Positions 12,512 to 14,333 of a stretch of 14,333 nucleotides of DNA are shown one piece after another; position 1 is the first letter of the stretch; each line of letters opens with the position of its first letter. Below the pieces are notes generated by a model. The model was not told where the DNA came from, made no database searches, and was given only the letters and a program-made list of their open reading frames with translations. The translations under genes were made by a program, and so were the position numbers. This DNA is from an uncultured Lachnospiraceae bacterium (GTDB lineage Bacteria > Bacillota > Clostridia > Lachnospirales > Lachnospiraceae), in contig CAKRJM010000035.1 in the NCBI GenBank assembly GCA_934351765.1, positions 1 through 14,333 on the forward strand, in the 5' to 3' direction.

Positions 12512-13810
12512 TTAATGGATCAGCTTTGTAATATCATTGAACATGACAAAGACCATCAGCGCCAGCAGAAGAAAAATCCCGATGGTATGCACCATGGCTT
12601 CTTTTTCCCGCGGCACCGGCTTTCTCCGGACGATCTCGATCAGTATGAATACCAGCCGTCCGCCGTCCAGCGCCGGAAGAGGCAGGAGATTCAGAACGCC
12701 CAGGTTGACACTGAGCAGGATCCCGAAGTTCAGCAGGTTCAAAAAGACATACAGCACACCGTCCGGCCTGCTGGCTTCCACCACCTGCCCCACCATATTG
12801 ACGATCCCGACCGGACCGGAAAGATCCTGAACACCGGCTTTTCCGGTAAACAGCATCTTTAAGGAGGTAAAGGTGTAGCTCATCCAGTAACGCACCTCGG
12901 AAAAGCTGTACCGCACAACGGACAGCGCACCTGCATTTTTATCCCGGTAGGAATCCGCATCCATGCCCAGCGTATTGCCCTCATACTTCGCCGGTGTGAC
13001 CGAAAGCTCAAAGGTCTCACCGTTCCGCTCCAGCGTAAAGGAAACGGCCTTGCCGTCCTCCAGCGGATGCTCCTTCATGTAGGCCTGCAGTGCATTTCCG
13101 TCTGCTACTTTTGTTCCGTTCACCGCCGTGATCACATCTCCCACCTGAGCGCCCTGCTTTTCCATATCAAGGCCCTCCGTCAGCGCTGTGATGGACGCCG
13201 GTTCCTCCGATGCATAGTAGGAAAATCCGGTCATATAGGCTTCATAGGACGGATCAAGACTTGTGGTATACGTCTCGCCGTCCCGCTCATATTCGATTTC
13301 GACAGCTGAACCATCCATCGGATGATTCAGAAAATACAGCTGGATATCGCGGCCCAGGACGATCTTATGACCGTCGATGGACTTGATCACATCGCCCTCT
13401 TTGATCCCGGCCTTTTCGGCGCCGTACCCTTCCGTCACACCGTAAACCACCGGTTTATTGACTCCGGCAATAGAAAGCACCACCACCGAGCACAGAAATG
13501 CCAGGATAAAATTGAACAGCGGACCGCCAATCACCACGGCAAGCCTTGCATAAGGAGATTTGCTGTTAAAGGAATCCTCTCTGTCGCTTTCTTCATCCTC
13601 CCCGACCATCTGGCAGGATCCGCCGAAGGGAATGGCTTTCAGAGAATACCTGGTCCCGCCCTTTTCTCTGCTTATGATCCTCGGCCCCATACCCACAGAA
13701 AATTCAATGACCCCGATCCCGTTTTTCTTTGCCAGCAGAAAGTGTCCGAACTCATGGGACACCACAAGAATGCTGAATACAAGAAGTGCCAGTATGATAT
13801 TTAAAATCAT
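12512..13810 (-). CDS. rseP: RIP site-2 metalloprotease RseP/RasP
   Basis: A 432-residue membrane zinc protease that cuts membrane-embedded substrates such as anti-sigma factors after a first cut by another protease. It also clears signal-peptide remnants. The HExxH motif (HEFGH) is at 19-23 in the first membrane helix. The second metal/active-site motif, N-x-x-P-x-P-x-L-D-G, is at 374-383. The GxxxNF-like stretch GGPLFNFILAF is present around 95-105. Two PDZ domains sit between them (about 120-185 and 205-272), each with the GDVI stretch. Starting at the ATG at 13810 is preferred over the GTG at 13822. AGGTGG (13826-13821) is 8 nt before the ATG but overlaps the GTG. With this start there is a 5-nt gap after dxr. 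In B. subtilis RasP follows PrsW in RsiW cleavage, relevant to the PrsW cassette at the left end. Confidence 0.98.
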   Translation of the reverse strand: MILNIILALLVFSILVVSHEFGHFLLAKKNGIGVIEFSVGMGPRIISREKGGTRYSLKAIPFGGSCQMVGEDEESDREDSFNSKSPYARLAVVIGGPLFNFILAFLCSVVVLSIAGVNKPVVYGVTEGYGAEKAGIKEGDVIKSIDGHKIVLGRDIQLYFLNHPMDGSAVEIEYERDGETYTTSLDPSYEAYMTGFSYYASEEPASITALTEGLDMEKQGAQVGDVITAVNGTKVADGNALQAYMKEHPLEDGKAVSFTLERNGETFELSVTPAKYEGNTLGMDADSYRDKNAGALSVVRYSFSEVRYWMSYTFTSLKMLFTGKAGVQDLSGPVGIVNMVGQVVEASRPDGVLYVFLNLLNFGILLSVNLGVLNLLPLPALDGGRLVFILIEIVRRKPVPREKEAMVHTIGIFLLLALMVFVMFNDITKLIH

Positions 13811-13815
13811 GAACG

Positions 13816-14333
13816 TTACCACCTGTTCTTAATATACGAATACGTTTCCTGCTCGGTCCGGAGAATGGTCTCCAGATCCGGCGATTGTTCCGGTTTATGT
13901 GCCTCCATGGCAGCTGCGATGATCTCTGTAATTTCCGGATAGCGGATCTTTCCGGCCAGGAATGCCGCCACAGCCCACTCGTTTGCCGCATTGAACACCG
14001 TCGGCAGTGTGCCGCCTGCTTTTCCCGCCTCATAGGCCAGGGAAAGTCCGGGGAAGTTTTCAAAATCCGGCTTTTCAAAGGTAATTTCCTTTAAATCCCA
14101 GAAATCCAGCTTTTTCCCGTTCATCACCCGGCGCTCCGGATACGTCAGGGCATACTGGATCGGCAGCTTCATGTCTGGTGTTCCAAGCTGGGCAATCACA
14201 GCTCCGTCCTCAAACTGCACCATGGAATGAATCACACTCTGCGGCTGTACCACCACCTGGACATCGTCCATCTCCACACCGAACAGCCATCTTGCCTCCA
14301 TAACCTCCAGTCCTTTATTGACCATGGTTGAAC
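13816..14333 (-). CDS. dxr: 1-deoxy-D-xylulose 5-phosphate reductoisomerase, C-terminal part
   Basis: A partial gene: the 5' end lies beyond the window. About 171 residues are visible. They begin at the family's STMVNKGLEVMEARWLFG region, which contains a glutamate of the divalent-metal/substrate site. QPQSVIHSMVQF and GTPDMKLPIQYALTYPER follow, then the C-terminal helical domain with FNAANEWAVAAFL. Dxr converts DXP to methylerythritol phosphate using NADPH, the first committed MEP step and the target of fosmidomycin. The TAA stop lies 5 nt before the preferred rseP ATG, which uses a ribosome-binding site inside the dxr end. Dxr, rseP, ispG and polC form one unit. The visible portion shows no frameshift. 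Confidence 0.98.
   Translation of the reverse strand, partial: STMVNKGLEVMEARWLFGVEMDDVQVVVQPQSVIHSMVQFEDGAVIAQLGTPDMKLPIQYALTYPERRVMNGKKLDFWDLKEITFEKPDFENFPGLSLAYEAGKAGGTLPTVFNAANEWAVAAFLAGKIRYPEITEIIAAAMEAHKPEQSPDLETILRTEQETYSYIKNRW

Noticed and set aside
13811..13822. A GTG start for rseP four codons upstream
   Set aside because: The GTG lies inside the AGGTGG that is the natural Shine-Dalgarno sequence for the ATG at 13810, and it would overlap the dxr stop.

Overview
Every gene in this window reads leftward (minus strand). It looks like a chromosomal segment of a Gram-positive anaerobe of the class Clostridia, most likely Lachnospiraceae. The basis is the run dxr-rseP-ispG-polC, a PolC-type replicative polymerase, the non-mevalonate isoprenoid pathway and moderate GC content. 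No transposase, integrase, phage gene, CRISPR array or rRNA is visible. The family-level assignment is inference.

Right block (6677-14333), in transcription order: the 3' part of dxr, rseP, ispG, polC and a CsoR/FrmR-type metal-sensing repressor. Gaps are 5 to 22 nt, so this reads as one operon. It combines two enzymes of the MEP isoprenoid pathway, a site-2 intramembrane protease and the replicative DNA polymerase, with a small copper-type repressor at the end. A GC-rich hairpin lies just after it.

Middle block (5777-6590) is an RNA-rich stretch with no convincing protein gene. A strong promoter drives tRNA-Pro(CGG) and tRNA-Glu(CTC), followed by an intrinsic terminator. A second clear promoter then leads into a cobalamin (B12) riboswitch. 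The riboswitch is not followed by a B12 transport or synthesis gene. It is followed by about 200 nt of strongly structured, apparently noncoding sequence ending in an intrinsic terminator. This is the most unusual feature here: a riboswitch that seems to head a noncoding RNA, possibly a raiA-type RNA.

Left-centre block (2384-5776): galE (UDP-glucose 4-epimerase), a DacA-type D-Ala-D-Ala carboxypeptidase with a Thr/Asp/Pro/Glu/Gln repeat linker, and a RibF homologue. The RibF kinase half is well conserved, but its FAD-synthetase half has lost several signature motifs.

Left block (172-2314) is a tightly overlapping four-gene cassette: an ECF-type sigma factor, a small two-helix membrane protein (candidate anti-sigma factor), a polytopic membrane protein of unknown function and a PrsW-family intramembrane metalloprotease. 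PrsW is the site-1 protease for an anti-sigma factor in Bacillus subtilis, so the cassette reads as a self-contained signalling system released by regulated proteolysis. The site-2 protease that would complete it (RseP/RasP type) is encoded at the other end of the window. The cassette ends in a clear terminator at 126-157.
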